Source: Aurantimonas marina (GTDB lineage: Bacteria > Pseudomonadota > Alphaproteobacteria > Rhizobiales > Rhizobiaceae). From it: a stretch of 64,000 nucleotides of DNA. The stretch spans positions 1 to 64,000 of the forward strand of contig NZ_JADDXW010000008.1 in assembly GCF_017183135.1 (NCBI RefSeq), given 5' to 3'. The translations under genes and the position numbers were made by a program. The notes below the pieces were generated by a model, which ran no database searches, had not been told where the DNA came from, and saw only the letters and a program-made list of their open reading frames with translations. Positions 44,380 to 53,467 of this stretch are shown here, piece after piece. Position 1 is the stretch's first letter. Each line of letters begins with the position of its first letter.

Positions 44380-47300
44380 TTGCATCTTCTTCTCGCCCAG
44401 AAAGGCACGATCGACGACGGCGGCGAAGCGGTCGACCTCGGCCAGTCGCCGGCCGATATTGTGGTGCTGTCGGCGGCCGACACGGAGATCGCCAGCCTTG
44501 CGGCGGCGGCCCGGCGCCTCGGCGATGCGGCGCCGACGCTGCGCCTCGCCAACCTGCTGCGCCTCAAGCACCCGATGTCGGTCGACGCCTATGTCGAGCG
44601 AACGTTGCGCCACGCCAGGCTCGTCGTGGTGCGGTTGCTCGGCGGCGCGGCGTACTGGCCCTACGGGCTGGACGCGCTGCTTGCCAACGCGCAGGCGGCG
44701 GGAGCCAAGCTCGTGGTGCTGCCCGGCGACGACAAGCCGGATCAGGGGCTCGACCACTACACCACGATCCCGCTCGCCGAGCGCGACCGGCTCTGGCGCT
44801 ATCTGGTCGAGGGCGGGGCGGCGAATGCCGGGAAGTTCCTGGAGGGTTGCGGCGCAATCCTTGGCGGCGGCGAGTGGCCGGCCGAGGCGCAGCCGCTGCT
44901 GAAGGCCGGCGTGCTGGAGGTTGGTGCCGGCGTATCCCGCTTTTCCGACCATTCGTTCCCGAAGGCGCCATCCCTTGGTCATCTCGGCCTTGAGCTGGGA
45001 CCCGTGCCTCAAAATGTGGATACGCATCTGGACCGCGACGGCAGCGAAGACGGCTCGGAATGGATTTCGGCTCAAGGCCGGGATGACGAAGCGGAGGGAA
45101 AGCCTCTCGCGGCGATCGTGTTCTACCGGGCGCTGGTGCAGAGCGGGCAGACCGAGCCGGTGGAGGCGCTGACGCAGGAAATGGCGGAGCGGGGGCTGGA
45201 TGTGCTGCCGGTGTTCGTTTCCAGCCTGAAGGACCCGGTGTCGATCGAGACGGTGCGGGCATTGTTCGCGGACCGGGCTCCCGACGTCGTCGTCAATCTG
45301 ACCGGCTTCGCGGTGTCCTCGCCGGGCGGAGACCGCGTTCCGACGGTGCTGGAGGAACAGGGCGCCGTCGTCTTGCAGGCAGTCTTGGCGAGCGGGTCGG
45401 CGGAAAGCTGGAAGACATCCGCGCAAGGGTTGTCGGCCCGTGATCTGGCGATGAGCGTTGCGTTGCCGGAGGTTGACGGGCGGGTGTTGTCGCGCGCCAT
45501 TGCCTTCAAATCGGCTGGCGAATGGGATGCGCTAACCGAGACGGATATCGTCGCGCACCGCTCGATGGCCGACCGCGTGGCGTTCGTCGCCGAGCTCGCG
45601 GCCCGTTGGGCGCGGCTGCGGCGGAAACCTGTTTCGGAAAAGCGTGTGGCGATCCTGCTCGCCAACTATCCCAACCGGGACGGGCGGCTCGGCAACGGGG
45701 TGGGGCTCGACACGCCGGCCGGGACGATCGAGGTACTCGAGGCGATGGCGGCGGCGGGCTATCCGGTGGCGGATATTCCTGAGAGCGGCAACGCGCTGAT
45801 CGATCATCTGATGGCCGGGCCGACCAATGCCGGAACCGCGATGCGGGAGGTGCGCGAGACGCTGTCGATTGCGGCCTATCGACGGTTTTTCGCGGGACTG
45901 CCCGAGGCCGTGCGGTCGGCGGTGACGGAACGCTGGGGTGCGCCGGAGGGCGATCCATTCGTGGTGACGCATCGCGGCGAGGCGGCCTTCGCACTGCCGC
46001 TGGCGCGGTTCGGCGAGACGCTGATCGGCATCCAGCCGGCGCGCGGCTACAACATCGATCCGAAGGAAACCTACCACTCGCCCGACCTTGTGCCGCCGCA
46101 CAACTACCTGGCGCTCTACGCCTATCTCAGGTCCGCATATGAGGTGGATGCAGTCGTCCATATGGGCAAGCACGGCAATCTCGAATGGCTGCCGGGCAAG
46201 GCGCTGGCGTTGTCGGAGACCTGCTTTCCCGAGGCGGTGTTCGGGCCGTTGCCGCATCTCTACCCGTTCATCGTCAACGATCCGGGCGAGGGCACCCAGG
46301 CCAAGCGGCGGACCAGCGCCGTCATCATCGATCATCTGACGCCGCCGCTGACCCGGGCGGAAACCTACGGGCCGCTGCGGGATCTGGAGGCGCTGGTCGA
46401 CGAATATTACGAGGCGGCCGGCACCGACCCCCGGCGTCTGACGCTCTTGAAAGGGCGCATCCTCGATCTCGTACGCGACATCGGCCTCGACCGCGACGCG
46501 GGGATCGGCGCGACGGACGCCGAGGAGACGGCGCTGGAAAAGCTCGACGCCTATCTCTGCGACCTGAAGGAAATGCAGATCCGCGACGGGTTGCACGTCT
46601 TCGGCCAGGCGCCGGAGGGACGGCTGTTGACCGATCTCGTCGTGGCGCTGGCGCGGCTGCCGCGCGGGACGGAGCCGGGCGATGCGTCGCTGCACCGGGC
46701 GATCGCGGCGGATCTGCTGGGAGCGGGTTCGGCGCCGTTCGACCCGCTCGACTGCGACATGGCGGCGCCGTGGGAGGGACCATGTCCACAGGTTCTCCAC
46801 AGCCTGTCCACAGACTCCTGGCGGACGCAGGGCGACACGGTGGAGCGCATCGAACTGCTGGCGACACAGCTCGCCGGGGGCGAGATCGCGCCGCACCCGG
46901 AATGGCACTCCACAGGCGCGGTGATGGCGGATGTGACGGCGCGGCTGAAGCCTGCGGTGACGGGCTCGGGGCCGGCCGAGATCGCCGGGCTGCTGGCCGG
47001 GCTTTCCGGCCGCTTCGTGCCGCCGGGGCCGTCCGGCGCGCCGACGCGGGGACGGGCGGACGTTTTGCCGACCGGCCGTAACTTCTTTTCCGTCGATACC
47101 CGCGCGGTGCCGACCGAGGCCGCCTGGTATCTCGGAAGCAAATCGGCCGAACTCCTGGTGATCCGTCACCTCCAGGACCATGGCGACTGGCCGCGTTCGA
47201 TCGGGCTCACCGCCTGGGGCACGTCCAACATGCGCACCGGCGGCGACGACATCGCGCAGGCGCTGGCCTTGGTCGGGGCGAAGCCGGTATGGGACCGGGC

Positions 47301-48261
47301 CTCCCGGCGCGTCACCGGCTACGAGATCGTGACGCTGGCCGAACTCGGCCGGCCACGGGTCGACGTGACGCTGCGCATTTCCGGTTTCTTCCGCGACGCT
47401 TTTCCGGACCAGATCGCGCTGTTCGACCGGGCGGTCCGGGCAATCGGCGCGCTGGAGGAGGAGGCCGGCGACAACCCGATTGCCGCGCGGATGGCGGCCG
47501 AGCGGCGGGCGTTCGTGGCGGAGGGGCAGTCGCCGGAGGAGGCGGACAAGCGCGCCGGCTTCCGGATTTTCGGATCGAAGCCCGGTGCCTACGGGGCGGG
47601 GCTGCAGGCGCTGATCGACGAAAAGGGCTGGGAGACACAAGCTGATCTGGCGGAAAGCTATCTCGTCTGGGGCTCTTATGCCTACGGGGCGGATGCCGAA
47701 GGCGAGGCCGAGCGCACGAGTTTCGAGACGCGGCTTGCCGGCATCGAGGCGGTGGTCCAGAATCAGGACAATCGCGAGCACGACCTTCTGGATTCCGACG
47801 ACTACTACCAGTTCGAGGGCGGAATGACGGCGGCGGTGGAGCATGTCTCCGGCACACGGCCGGTCGTCTACCACAACGATCACTCGCGGCCCGAGCGGCC
47901 GGTCGTGCGGACGCTGGAGGAAGAAATCGGCCGGGTCGTCCGAGCCCGTGTCGTCAACCCGAAATGGATCGCCGGGATCATGCGGCACGGCTACAAGGGT
48001 GCTTTCGAGATCGCCGCGACGGTCGACTATCTCTTCGCCTTCTCGGCGACGACGGGGGCGGTGCGCGATCATCACTTCGATGCGGTCTATCAGGCCTTCG
48101 TCGCCGATGACGATTTGCGCGCCTTCATGCTGGAGAACAACCCGAACGCCTATCGCGAGATGAGCGACCGGCTCGCCGAGGCGATCGACCGCGGCTTGTG
48201 GTCGCCCCGCTCCAACTCGGCCCGTGCCCATCTCGGTGGCATCGACGGACGCTCGCCATGA
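44380..48261 (+). CDS. cobN: Cobaltochelatase large subunit CobN
   Basis: A 1293-residue subunit of the aerobic cobaltochelatase that inserts Co(II) into hydrogenobyrinate diamide with CobS and CobT. Typical segments include FYRALVQSGQTEPVEAL, VFVSSLKDP, NYPNRDGRLGNGVGLDTPAG, MGKHGNLEWLPGK and NDPGEGTQAKRR. The start is TTG 44380, homologous to the family start (HLLLAQKGTIDDGGEA). Residues 200-236 are foreign: an inverted-repeat DNA element of 110 bp is read through in frame where normal CobN has a short loop before FYRALVQSG. CobS and CobT are not in the window. Confidence 0.95.
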   Translation: MHLLLAQKGTIDDGGEAVDLGQSPADIVVLSAADTEIASLAAAARRLGDAAPTLRLANLLRLKHPMSVDAYVERTLRHARLVVVRLLGGAAYWPYGLDALLANAQAAGAKLVVLPGDDKPDQGLDHYTTIPLAERDRLWRYLVEGGAANAGKFLEGCGAILGGGEWPAEAQPLLKAGVLEVGAGVSRFSDHSFPKAPSLGHLGLELGPVPQNVDTHLDRDGSEDGSEWISAQGRDDEAEGKPLAAIVFYRALVQSGQTEPVEALTQEMAERGLDVLPVFVSSLKDPVSIETVRALFADRAPDVVVNLTGFAVSSPGGDRVPTVLEEQGAVVLQAVLASGSAESWKTSAQGLSARDLAMSVALPEVDGRVLSRAIAFKSAGEWDALTETDIVAHRSMADRVAFVAELAARWARLRRKPVSEKRVAILLANYPNRDGRLGNGVGLDTPAGTIEVLEAMAAAGYPVADIPESGNALIDHLMAGPTNAGTAMREVRETLSIAAYRRFFAGLPEAVRSAVTERWGAPEGDPFVVTHRGEAAFALPLARFGETLIGIQPARGYNIDPKETYHSPDLVPPHNYLALYAYLRSAYEVDAVVHMGKHGNLEWLPGKALALSETCFPEAVFGPLPHLYPFIVNDPGEGTQAKRRTSAVIIDHLTPPLTRAETYGPLRDLEALVDEYYEAAGTDPRRLTLLKGRILDLVRDIGLDRDAGIGATDAEETALEKLDAYLCDLKEMQIRDGLHVFGQAPEGRLLTDLVVALARLPRGTEPGDASLHRAIAADLLGAGSAPFDPLDCDMAAPWEGPCPQVLHSLSTDSWRTQGDTVERIELLATQLAGGEIAPHPEWHSTGAVMADVTARLKPAVTGSGPAEIAGLLAGLSGRFVPPGPSGAPTRGRADVLPTGRNFFSVDTRAVPTEAAWYLGSKSAELLVIRHLQDHGDWPRSIGLTAWGTSNMRTGGDDIAQALALVGAKPVWDRASRRVTGYEIVTLAELGRPRVDVTLRISGFFRDAFPDQIALFDRAVRAIGALEEEAGDNPIAARMAAERRAFVAEGQSPEEADKRAGFRIFGSKPGAYGAGLQALIDEKGWETQADLAESYLVWGSYAYGADAEGEAERTSFETRLAGIEAVVQNQDNREHDLLDSDDYYQFEGGMTAAVEHVSGTRPVVYHNDHSRPERPVVRTLEEEIGRVVRARVVNPKWIAGIMRHGYKGAFEIAATVDYLFAFSATTGAVRDHHFDAVYQAFVADDDLRAFMLENNPNAYREMSDRLAEAIDRGLWSPRSNSARAHLGGIDGRSP
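44978..45087. repeat. Inverted-repeat element inside cobN
   Basis: The ends are 20-bp inverted repeats: GTCATCTCGGCCTTGAGCTG at the left, and at the right the complement of a copy that differs at two places. The unit resembles the palindromic elements scattered between genes of many Rhizobiales, with CTCAAAATG in the middle and a GGATGACGAAG end. It keeps the cobN frame open across its length. The limits may be wider than given. Confidence 0.75.
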
Positions 48262-48716
48262 CCGGCGTGGTGACGATCGAGCGCATCGAAATGTCGGATA
48301 CGGACGCGCACAGCCGGATCGTGGCGCCGCTCGCCGAACCCGCGACGCGGGGCAAATTCGCTTACGCGCCGCGCTTCGTCATGCTGGCGCTCAGCGATGA
48401 TGAGGGCGTCGACGGCGGCCTGATCGGCAAGCTCTACTGGGACTGGCTGTCGATCGAGACCGTTGCCGTGCCCGAGCGCTGGCGGGGGCGGGGGCTGGGC
48501 CGGCGACTGCTGGAACAGGCCGAGACGATCGCGCTGGCGGAGGGTTGCCACAGCGCCTGGGTGGATACCTATTCCTTCCAGTCGCCGGGGTTCTACGAGG
48601 CGATGGGCTATCGTCCGTTCGGTCGGCTGCCGAACTATCCGGCGGGCGAAGAACGGATCTTTTACGCAAAGAAATTGGCGGGGTCGCCGATGGCAGACGA
48701 TGGGATGGGGAAATGA
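48258..48716 (+). CDS. GNAT-family N-acetyltransferase in the cobalamin operon
   Basis: A 152-residue acetyltransferase with the acetyl-CoA motif VPERWRGRGLGRRLLEQAE (about 72-90) and the C-terminal GFYEAMGYRPFGRLPNYP segment. It overlaps both cobN (ATGA) and cobO (ATGA), so it belongs to the operon. No step of cobalamin synthesis needs a known GNAT enzyme, so its role is unclear; it may modify an operon product or an unrelated small molecule. Confidence 0.88.
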   Translation: MTGVVTIERIEMSDTDAHSRIVAPLAEPATRGKFAYAPRFVMLALSDDEGVDGGLIGKLYWDWLSIETVAVPERWRGRGLGRRLLEQAETIALAEGCHSAWVDTYSFQSPGFYEAMGYRPFGRLPNYPAGEERIFYAKKLAGSPMADDGMGK

Positions 48717-49351
48717 CGGACAAGGCCAAAATCACGGACGGAATGTCGGAGGACGATCTCGACGCCCGCCATGCCGAGAAAATGAAGAAGAAGAAGGCGG
48801 CGCGCGACAAGATCCTCGCCACCAAGACGATCGAGAAGGGCCTGCTGATCGTCCACACCGGCAAGGGCAAGGGCAAGTCGACGGCCGCCTTCGGCCTCGT
48901 CTTCCGGGCGCTCGGCAACGGCATGAAGGTGGCCATCGTGCAGTTCGTCAAGGGCAAGTGGGAGACCGGCGAGCGCAAGGTGCTGGAGCATTTTCCCGAC
49001 CAGGTGACGATGACCGCGATGGGCGACGGCTTCACCTGGGAGACCCAGGACCGCCAGCGCGACATTGCCGCCGCCAAGGCCGCGTGGGAGCGGGCGAAGG
49101 CGCTGATCATGGACGACGAACACCAGCTGGTGCTGCTCGACGAGCTCAACATCGTCCTGCGCTACGACTATCTCGACATCGCCGAGGTGGTGGACTTCCT
49201 CAAGGGCAAGCCGGCGATGAAGCATGTCGTCGTCACTGGCCGCAACGCCAAGGACGAACTGATCGAGATCGCCGATCTGGTCACCGAGATGGAGATGATC
49301 AAGCACCCGTTCCGATCCGGCGTGAAGGCGCAGGTCGGGATCGAGTTTTAG
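48713..49351 (+). CDS. cobO: Cob(I)yrinic acid a,c-diamide adenosyltransferase
   Basis: A 212-residue BtuR/CobO-type enzyme that attaches the upper adenosyl ligand to the reduced corrinoid using ATP. The P-loop is VHTGKGKGKSTAAFGLVFRAL (from about residue 47), FVKGKWETGE binds the corrinoid side, and VLLDELNIVLRYDYLD holds the Asp and Glu of Walker B. It ends the operon and is followed by a hairpin terminator. Confidence 0.95.
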   Translation: MTDKAKITDGMSEDDLDARHAEKMKKKKAARDKILATKTIEKGLLIVHTGKGKGKSTAAFGLVFRALGNGMKVAIVQFVKGKWETGERKVLEHFPDQVTMTAMGDGFTWETQDRQRDIAAAKAAWERAKALIMDDEHQLVLLDELNIVLRYDYLDIAEVVDFLKGKPAMKHVVVTGRNAKDELIEIADLVTEMEMIKHPFRSGVKAQVGIEF

Positions 49352-49439
49352 GGGGTTAAGGGTCGGCTTTTGGTATACAGGTGTCCGCTTTGAATTACGG
49401 CTTTGGGTGGAAACCAGCCGGACGGCTTTCCAGCCAACA

Positions 49440-49459
49440 GGCCGCATAGCGGCCGTTTT
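49440..49459 (+). terminator. Terminator after cobO
   Basis: The perfect stem GGCCGC-ATA-GCGGCC is followed by GTTTTG, 89 bp after the cobO stop and just before the 3' end of the convergent amidase. Confidence 0.6.
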
Positions 49460-49486
49460 GCAAAGGTTATCCTGACTACGGCAGGC

Positions 49487-50917
49487 TCACAGAGGTGGGC
49501 CAGGCCAGCGGTCATGCTGAAAGAGCGTCTCGATCACAGCAGACAAGGAAAGCACTCCCCTGTCGTCCAGATGTCGTCCCATGATCTGGAGCCCGATTGG
49601 GCGGCCATCGGCGGTAAAGCCAATGGGAACCGAGGCAGCCGGGAGGCCAGTGAAGTTTGCGAGGGCCGAAAAAGGAACCCATGCGGACGGCGGAAGCGAT
49701 TGCCCCGCAATTTCCGCAGGGCCGTATGTGTCCGCGGCGAAAGCGGCAATGGCGGTAGTGGGGGTCAGGAGGAAGTCGAACTCGCCCATGAACTGAGCGG
49801 TAATGTTGGCGACGCGCTTCCTCTCCATGAGCGCCGCAGTGAACTGATCTGCACTCCAGGTGCGGTCGAGAATACTTCCGATCCAGCCATCCAGTTTGAT
49901 ACCTCGATCAGATTCCATGCCCTTCAGTCCGGCGCGGTCCGTTTCGAGAGCAACGAGCGTGTCGAGAAGGCCTTCGGTATTACCAACGGCGGGATAGGCG
50001 CATTCAACAGAGCCTATCACTGACTTCAATTGCGCGATGGCATCCTCGAATGCACCGAGTATCTCGAGATCGACGACGGCAAAGCCAAGATCGCTGGAAT
50101 AGGCAATGCGAGCGCCCTGCATCGCCCCGAGCTCTTTCAAAATCCAATCCTCAGCCTGAGACGGAATTGAATGCCTGTCGAGAGAAGATGGGCCGCTGAG
50201 GACTGAGAGGGCAAACGCCGCGTCGGCGGCCGTGCGTGTAAGCGGGCCAACATGTTCAAGCGACTCCCAGCCAGACTGACCGGGATACTGTTCGTCCCTG
50301 CACCCCGGAAACAGTGGGACACGTCCCCAGGACGGCTTCATTCCGAATACGCCAGATAAGGACGCTGGGATGCGTATCGACCCGCCACCGTCGCTTCCCA
50401 AGGCCAGAGGAACCATCCGCGCTGCGACCGCAACTGCCGAACCCGCACTGGAGCCGCCAGGCGTCAGTGCCGTATTCCAGGGATTCCGCGTCGTGGGAAA
50501 AACGTGGTTGTGACCGATGCCGCCGTAGCCGAACTCTGACGTGTTCGTCTTGCCAACAATGATTGCTCCCGCCGCCTTGAGACGCTCGACCACGATGTCG
50601 TCTTGCTCGGGAACAAAGTCGGCGTAGAGGCGCGAACCGAAAGTCGTTCGCAAGCCCCGAGTGGAAATCAGGTCTTTCACGGCAACGGGAACGCCGGCCA
50701 AGGGGCCTACGGGCAACCCATCGGCGAGGCGGCGATCGGTCTCTTCTGCCTGTTCGATGGCCGTATCATCCAGTGTACAAAAGGCATGCAGATCGCGATC
50801 AACCGCTTCTACACGAGATATCGAGGCCTCGACAACTTCGCGGGCACTCCACTGCCTGTTGATGATTGCTTGCGATATCTGCTTTAGATCAAGTTCCAAT
50901 GGCGACGTCTTGGACAC
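49487..50917 (-). CDS. Amidase-signature family hydrolase
   Basis: A 476-residue serine amidase. The Ser-cisSer-Lys triad is complete: Lys81 (PVAVKDLIS), Ser156 in TPGGSSAGSAVA and nucleophile Ser180 in SDGGGSIRIPASLSG. The length fits AtzF/GatA-like enzymes, but it is not part of a gatCAB unit. Its base composition is lower in GC than its neighbours, and codon choice differs (many A/T-ending codons), so recent transfer is likely. The substrate is unknown. Confidence 0.9.
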   Translation of the reverse strand: MSKTSPLELDLKQISQAIINRQWSAREVVEASISRVEAVDRDLHAFCTLDDTAIEQAEETDRRLADGLPVGPLAGVPVAVKDLISTRGLRTTFGSRLYADFVPEQDDIVVERLKAAGAIIVGKTNTSEFGYGGIGHNHVFPTTRNPWNTALTPGGSSAGSAVAVAARMVPLALGSDGGGSIRIPASLSGVFGMKPSWGRVPLFPGCRDEQYPGQSGWESLEHVGPLTRTAADAAFALSVLSGPSSLDRHSIPSQAEDWILKELGAMQGARIAYSSDLGFAVVDLEILGAFEDAIAQLKSVIGSVECAYPAVGNTEGLLDTLVALETDRAGLKGMESDRGIKLDGWIGSILDRTWSADQFTAALMERKRVANITAQFMGEFDFLLTPTTAIAAFAADTYGPAEIAGQSLPPSAWVPFSALANFTGLPAASVPIGFTADGRPIGLQIMGRHLDDRGVLSLSAVIETLFQHDRWPGPPL

Positions 50918-51167
50918 GGTCTAACTCCTGCAATCTGACACTGCATTTTCGCGTGGCAGCACTCTGACGCCGCTATCATCCTGATTTAGCGACAGGCATC
51001 TCTGATTCCCGTGGCACTTTACAAGGTCTGGTTTCGGGAGTGTCCAACACCAACGCTTATGGCAGACATGGGTCGGATTGAGACGCTCCGATAAGATGCC
51101 GAATGCCTGATGTCCCACGATCCGGCCTGCGCCGTTCGCCAACATGAGGCCCCGACCGCAACCAGCC
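50918..51167. other. Low-GC gap after the amidase, no gene recognised
   Basis: The 250 bp share the lower GC of the amidase. Short open segments occur on the minus strand but I recognise no protein. It may be the left-over flank of the transferred amidase segment. Confidence 0.4.
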
Positions 51168-51833
51168 CTAAAAATTCGCCACCACGAAATCCGCCGACAC
51201 GCTTTTCTCCAGTACCAGCCGCATGTTGGGCAGGTCGTTGCCGTTGAGCTTGTCGCGAAGCGCGGCGCCTTCGAGGCCATAACCACCCCAGCGCTCGGCC
51301 AGGCGGGCTTCCAGAACCGCCTCCGGCACGGCGAGCATCACCGTCATGTCTAAGCGCTGCCGCAGCGGTGCCCAGGCGGGATCGTCGAGGAGAAGATAAT
51401 TGCCCTCGACGAGGATGATGGGCGTGGACGCGGCGATGATCCGCGCCCCGGCGCGAGCGATCTCGATCGACCGGTCGAACACCGGGACCGCGACGTCGCG
51501 GCCGTCGCCGGCCCGCAGCCGGTCGAGCATGACGGCCAGCCCATCGACATCGAAAGTGTGCGGCGCGCCCTTGCGCGGCCGGTCGCCGCGCGCCGCGAGA
51601 ACGGCGTCGTCGAAATGGAAGCCGTCCATCGGCAGAATGTCGGTCGACCCCGGCGATGCGGCGTTCAGGCGGTCGCGAAGCCGTTCGGCAAAAGTGCTCT
51701 TGCCCGAGCCGGGCGAGCCGGCAATGGCGACGATCAGGCGGCCGGGCTTTTGCCGTGCCGCGATCACGTCCGCGAGAGCATCCGGCGTGATCGGCTTCGG
51801 ATCTCCGGGGGTGGTGCAATCGGAGGAAGTCAC
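51168..51833 (-). CDS. Nucleoside/sugar kinase-like P-loop protein
   Basis: A 221-residue P-loop kinase of the uridine kinase/phosphoribulokinase/PanK-like superfamily. The Walker A is [15 protein letters not shown] (about 36-50); [15 protein letters not shown] carries the Asp of the substrate region; [18 protein letters not shown] is the Walker B-like strand. Close relatives are often called nucleoside triphosphate hydrolase or fructose-linked kinase (FrcK). No sugar transporter is adjacent. The substrate is unassigned. Confidence 0.85.
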   Translation of the reverse strand: MTSSDCTTPGDPKPITPDALADVIAARQKPGRLIVAIAGSPGSGKSTFAERLRDRLNAASPGSTDILPMDGFHFDDAVLAARGDRPRKGAPHTFDVDGLAVMLDRLRAGDGRDVAVPVFDRSIEIARAGARIIAASTPIILVEGNYLLLDDPAWAPLRQRLDMTVMLAVPEAVLEARLAERWGGYGLEGAALRDKLNGNDLPNMRLVLEKSVSADFVVANF

Positions 51834-51974
51834 GTCGTCGCTCCGCTATTCGTTCGGGATGTGAAAACGGCCGTTCACTATATGAAGACGATTCGTTACG
51901 AACCGGGCTCTTTTCATCGGGGGCGTGAAGCCGCTTATTTCGTCGAGGAATTTGAACCGCACGGAGCAACGGCC

Positions 51975-52922
51975 ATGAGCATCGCGTTGAAGGGCATCCA
52001 CCATCTGACCGCCATTACCGCCGACGCCCCCGGCAATCTGCGCTTTTATACCGACGTGCTCGGGCTGCGTCTGGTCAAGAAGACGGTGAACCAAGACGAC
52101 ACCAGCGCCTACCATCTGTTCTATGCCGACGGAAAGGCCAGTCCGGGCACCGACATCACCTTCTTCGATTTTCCGGCGGCGCCGGAGCGGCGCGGCACCA
52201 ATGCGATTTCGCGCACCGGACTGCGCGTCGCCGGCCGCGACAGCCTCGAATTCTGGCGTGATCGCCTGACCGAGGCGGGCGTCGCCGTGGGCGACACCCG
52301 TGAACTCGATGGCCGGGCCTCGCTCGACTTCGAGGACCCGGAAGGCCAGCGCCTGCGGCTCATCGACGATGGCGGCAAGGGCGACGCCAACCCGTGCGAT
52401 GGCAGCAGCGTGCCCGAGGCGCACCAGATCCGCGGCCTCGGCCCGATCGTCATGTCGGTTCCCGATCTCGGCCGGACGGAACCGATCCTCACCGAGATCA
52501 TGAACATGCGCAAAACGCGGACCTACGAGGCGGACGGCGCAAGCGTCCATGCCTTCGAGATGGGCGAGGGCGGTCCGGCGGCGGAGCTGCATGTCGCGGT
52601 CGAGCCGAACCTGTCACGGGCCGGGCAGGGCGCCGGCGGCGTGCATCACGTGGCGTTCCGGGCGGCCGATATCGAGGAGTTGCACGAATGGACCGAACGG
52701 GTGCAGGGATTCCGCGTGCCGTCGAGCGGCGAGGTCGAGCGCTATTATTTCCGCTCGCTCTATTTCCGCGAGCCGAACGGCATCCTCTTCGAGATCGCGA
52801 CGGACGGGCCGGGCTTCGCGGTGGACGAGCCGATGGAAAGCCTCGGGCAAAGCCTGTCGCTGCCGCCATTCCTGGAGCCGAGGCGGGAGCAGATCGAGGC
52901 CAATTTGAAGCCGCTCGGCTGA
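51975..52922 (+). CDS. Ring-cleaving dioxygenase of the glyoxalase fold (MhqO-like)
   Basis: A 315-residue protein with two vicinal-oxygen-chelate modules: the first begins [34 protein letters not shown], the second contains [19 protein letters not shown]. Metal ligands expected in the family are His (GIHH, GVHH) and the Glu in [12 protein letters not shown]. MhqO-type enzymes split quinol/hydroquinone rings. I chose ATG 51975, where the family starts. The next gene is the usual hydrolase partner (MhqD-like), here internally deleted. Confidence 0.9.
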   Translation: MSIALKGIHHLTAITADAPGNLRFYTDVLGLRLVKKTVNQDDTSAYHLFYADGKASPGTDITFFDFPAAPERRGTNAISRTGLRVAGRDSLEFWRDRLTEAGVAVGDTRELDGRASLDFEDPEGQRLRLIDDGGKGDANPCDGSSVPEAHQIRGLGPIVMSVPDLGRTEPILTEIMNMRKTRTYEADGASVHAFEMGEGGPAAELHVAVEPNLSRAGQGAGGVHHVAFRAADIEELHEWTERVQGFRVPSSGEVERYYFRSLYFREPNGILFEIATDGPGFAVDEPMESLGQSLSLPPFLEPRREQIEANLKPLG

Positions 52923-52942
52923 GCCAGGAGAGGGAACCGGCC

Positions 52943-53380
52943 ATGACAGAACGGGACGAACCGGCGCTTCTCGCCGAACACGGGCTCAAACATACCGGCG
53001 CGTCCCTCGCCGAAGCGACGCGCGCCATGCTGTGCCTGCACGGGCGCGGCGCCACCGCCGAGGACATCCTCAGCCTCGGCGAGGCGATCGCCCTGCCGGG
53101 CATTGCCTATCTTGCGCCTCAGGCTGAGGGCGGTGCCTGGTATCCGCGCCCGTTCATGGAGCCGATCGCGGCGAACGAGCCGTTTCTGTCGGCCGCGCTT
53201 GACCGGATCGGCACGATCCTCGCCGCACTCGCCGAGGCCGGCTTCGACAGGGAGACGGCGGAGCATCTACGCAGCCGGCGTGCCAAGGTCACGGCAAAGC
53301 TCTATCCGGAGCCCGGACACGCGATCAACATGGGCGAGGTCGCGGAAGCCCGGCGGCTTATCGCGGCGCTGCGAGGTTGA
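52943..53380 (+). pseudogene. Alpha/beta hydrolase (MhqD/carboxylesterase-like) with the catalytic middle deleted
   Basis: The 145-residue frame matches both ends of phospholipase/carboxylesterase-type hydrolases of about 210-220 residues: an N-terminal part with MLCLHGRGATAEDILSL, YLAPQAEGGAWYP and RIGTILAALAEAGFD, and a C-terminal part with AKLYPEPGHAINMGEVAEARRLI. The segment between, with the GFSQGA nucleophile and the catalytic Asp, is missing; only the His in PGHAINM remains. The frame is kept, so a stable but inactive protein is possible. It directly follows the dioxygenase in the same direction. Confidence 0.82.
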
Positions 53381-53467
53381 GGGAGGCTGCCCCTGCGGAA
53401 TCCTCTGGCAAGGCGCCCCGCTCCGTCATAAGCTTCGTGTCGGAGCATTGCGGAGCGGAGCCAAACC

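Noticed and set aside
42487-45426. Open frame of 979 codons on the minus strand spanning cbtA, cobP, cobW and part of cobN
   Set aside because: It crosses four well-supported genes of an operon on the other strand and has shadow-type composition.
45532-48231. Open frame of 899 codons antisense to cobN
   Set aside because: Shadow of cobN with arginine- and histidine-rich composition and no domain; cobN is unmistakable.
50921-51286. A small gene on the minus strand after the amidase
   Set aside because: No recognisable protein, no ribosome-binding site, and it runs into the 3' end of the kinase gene in another frame.
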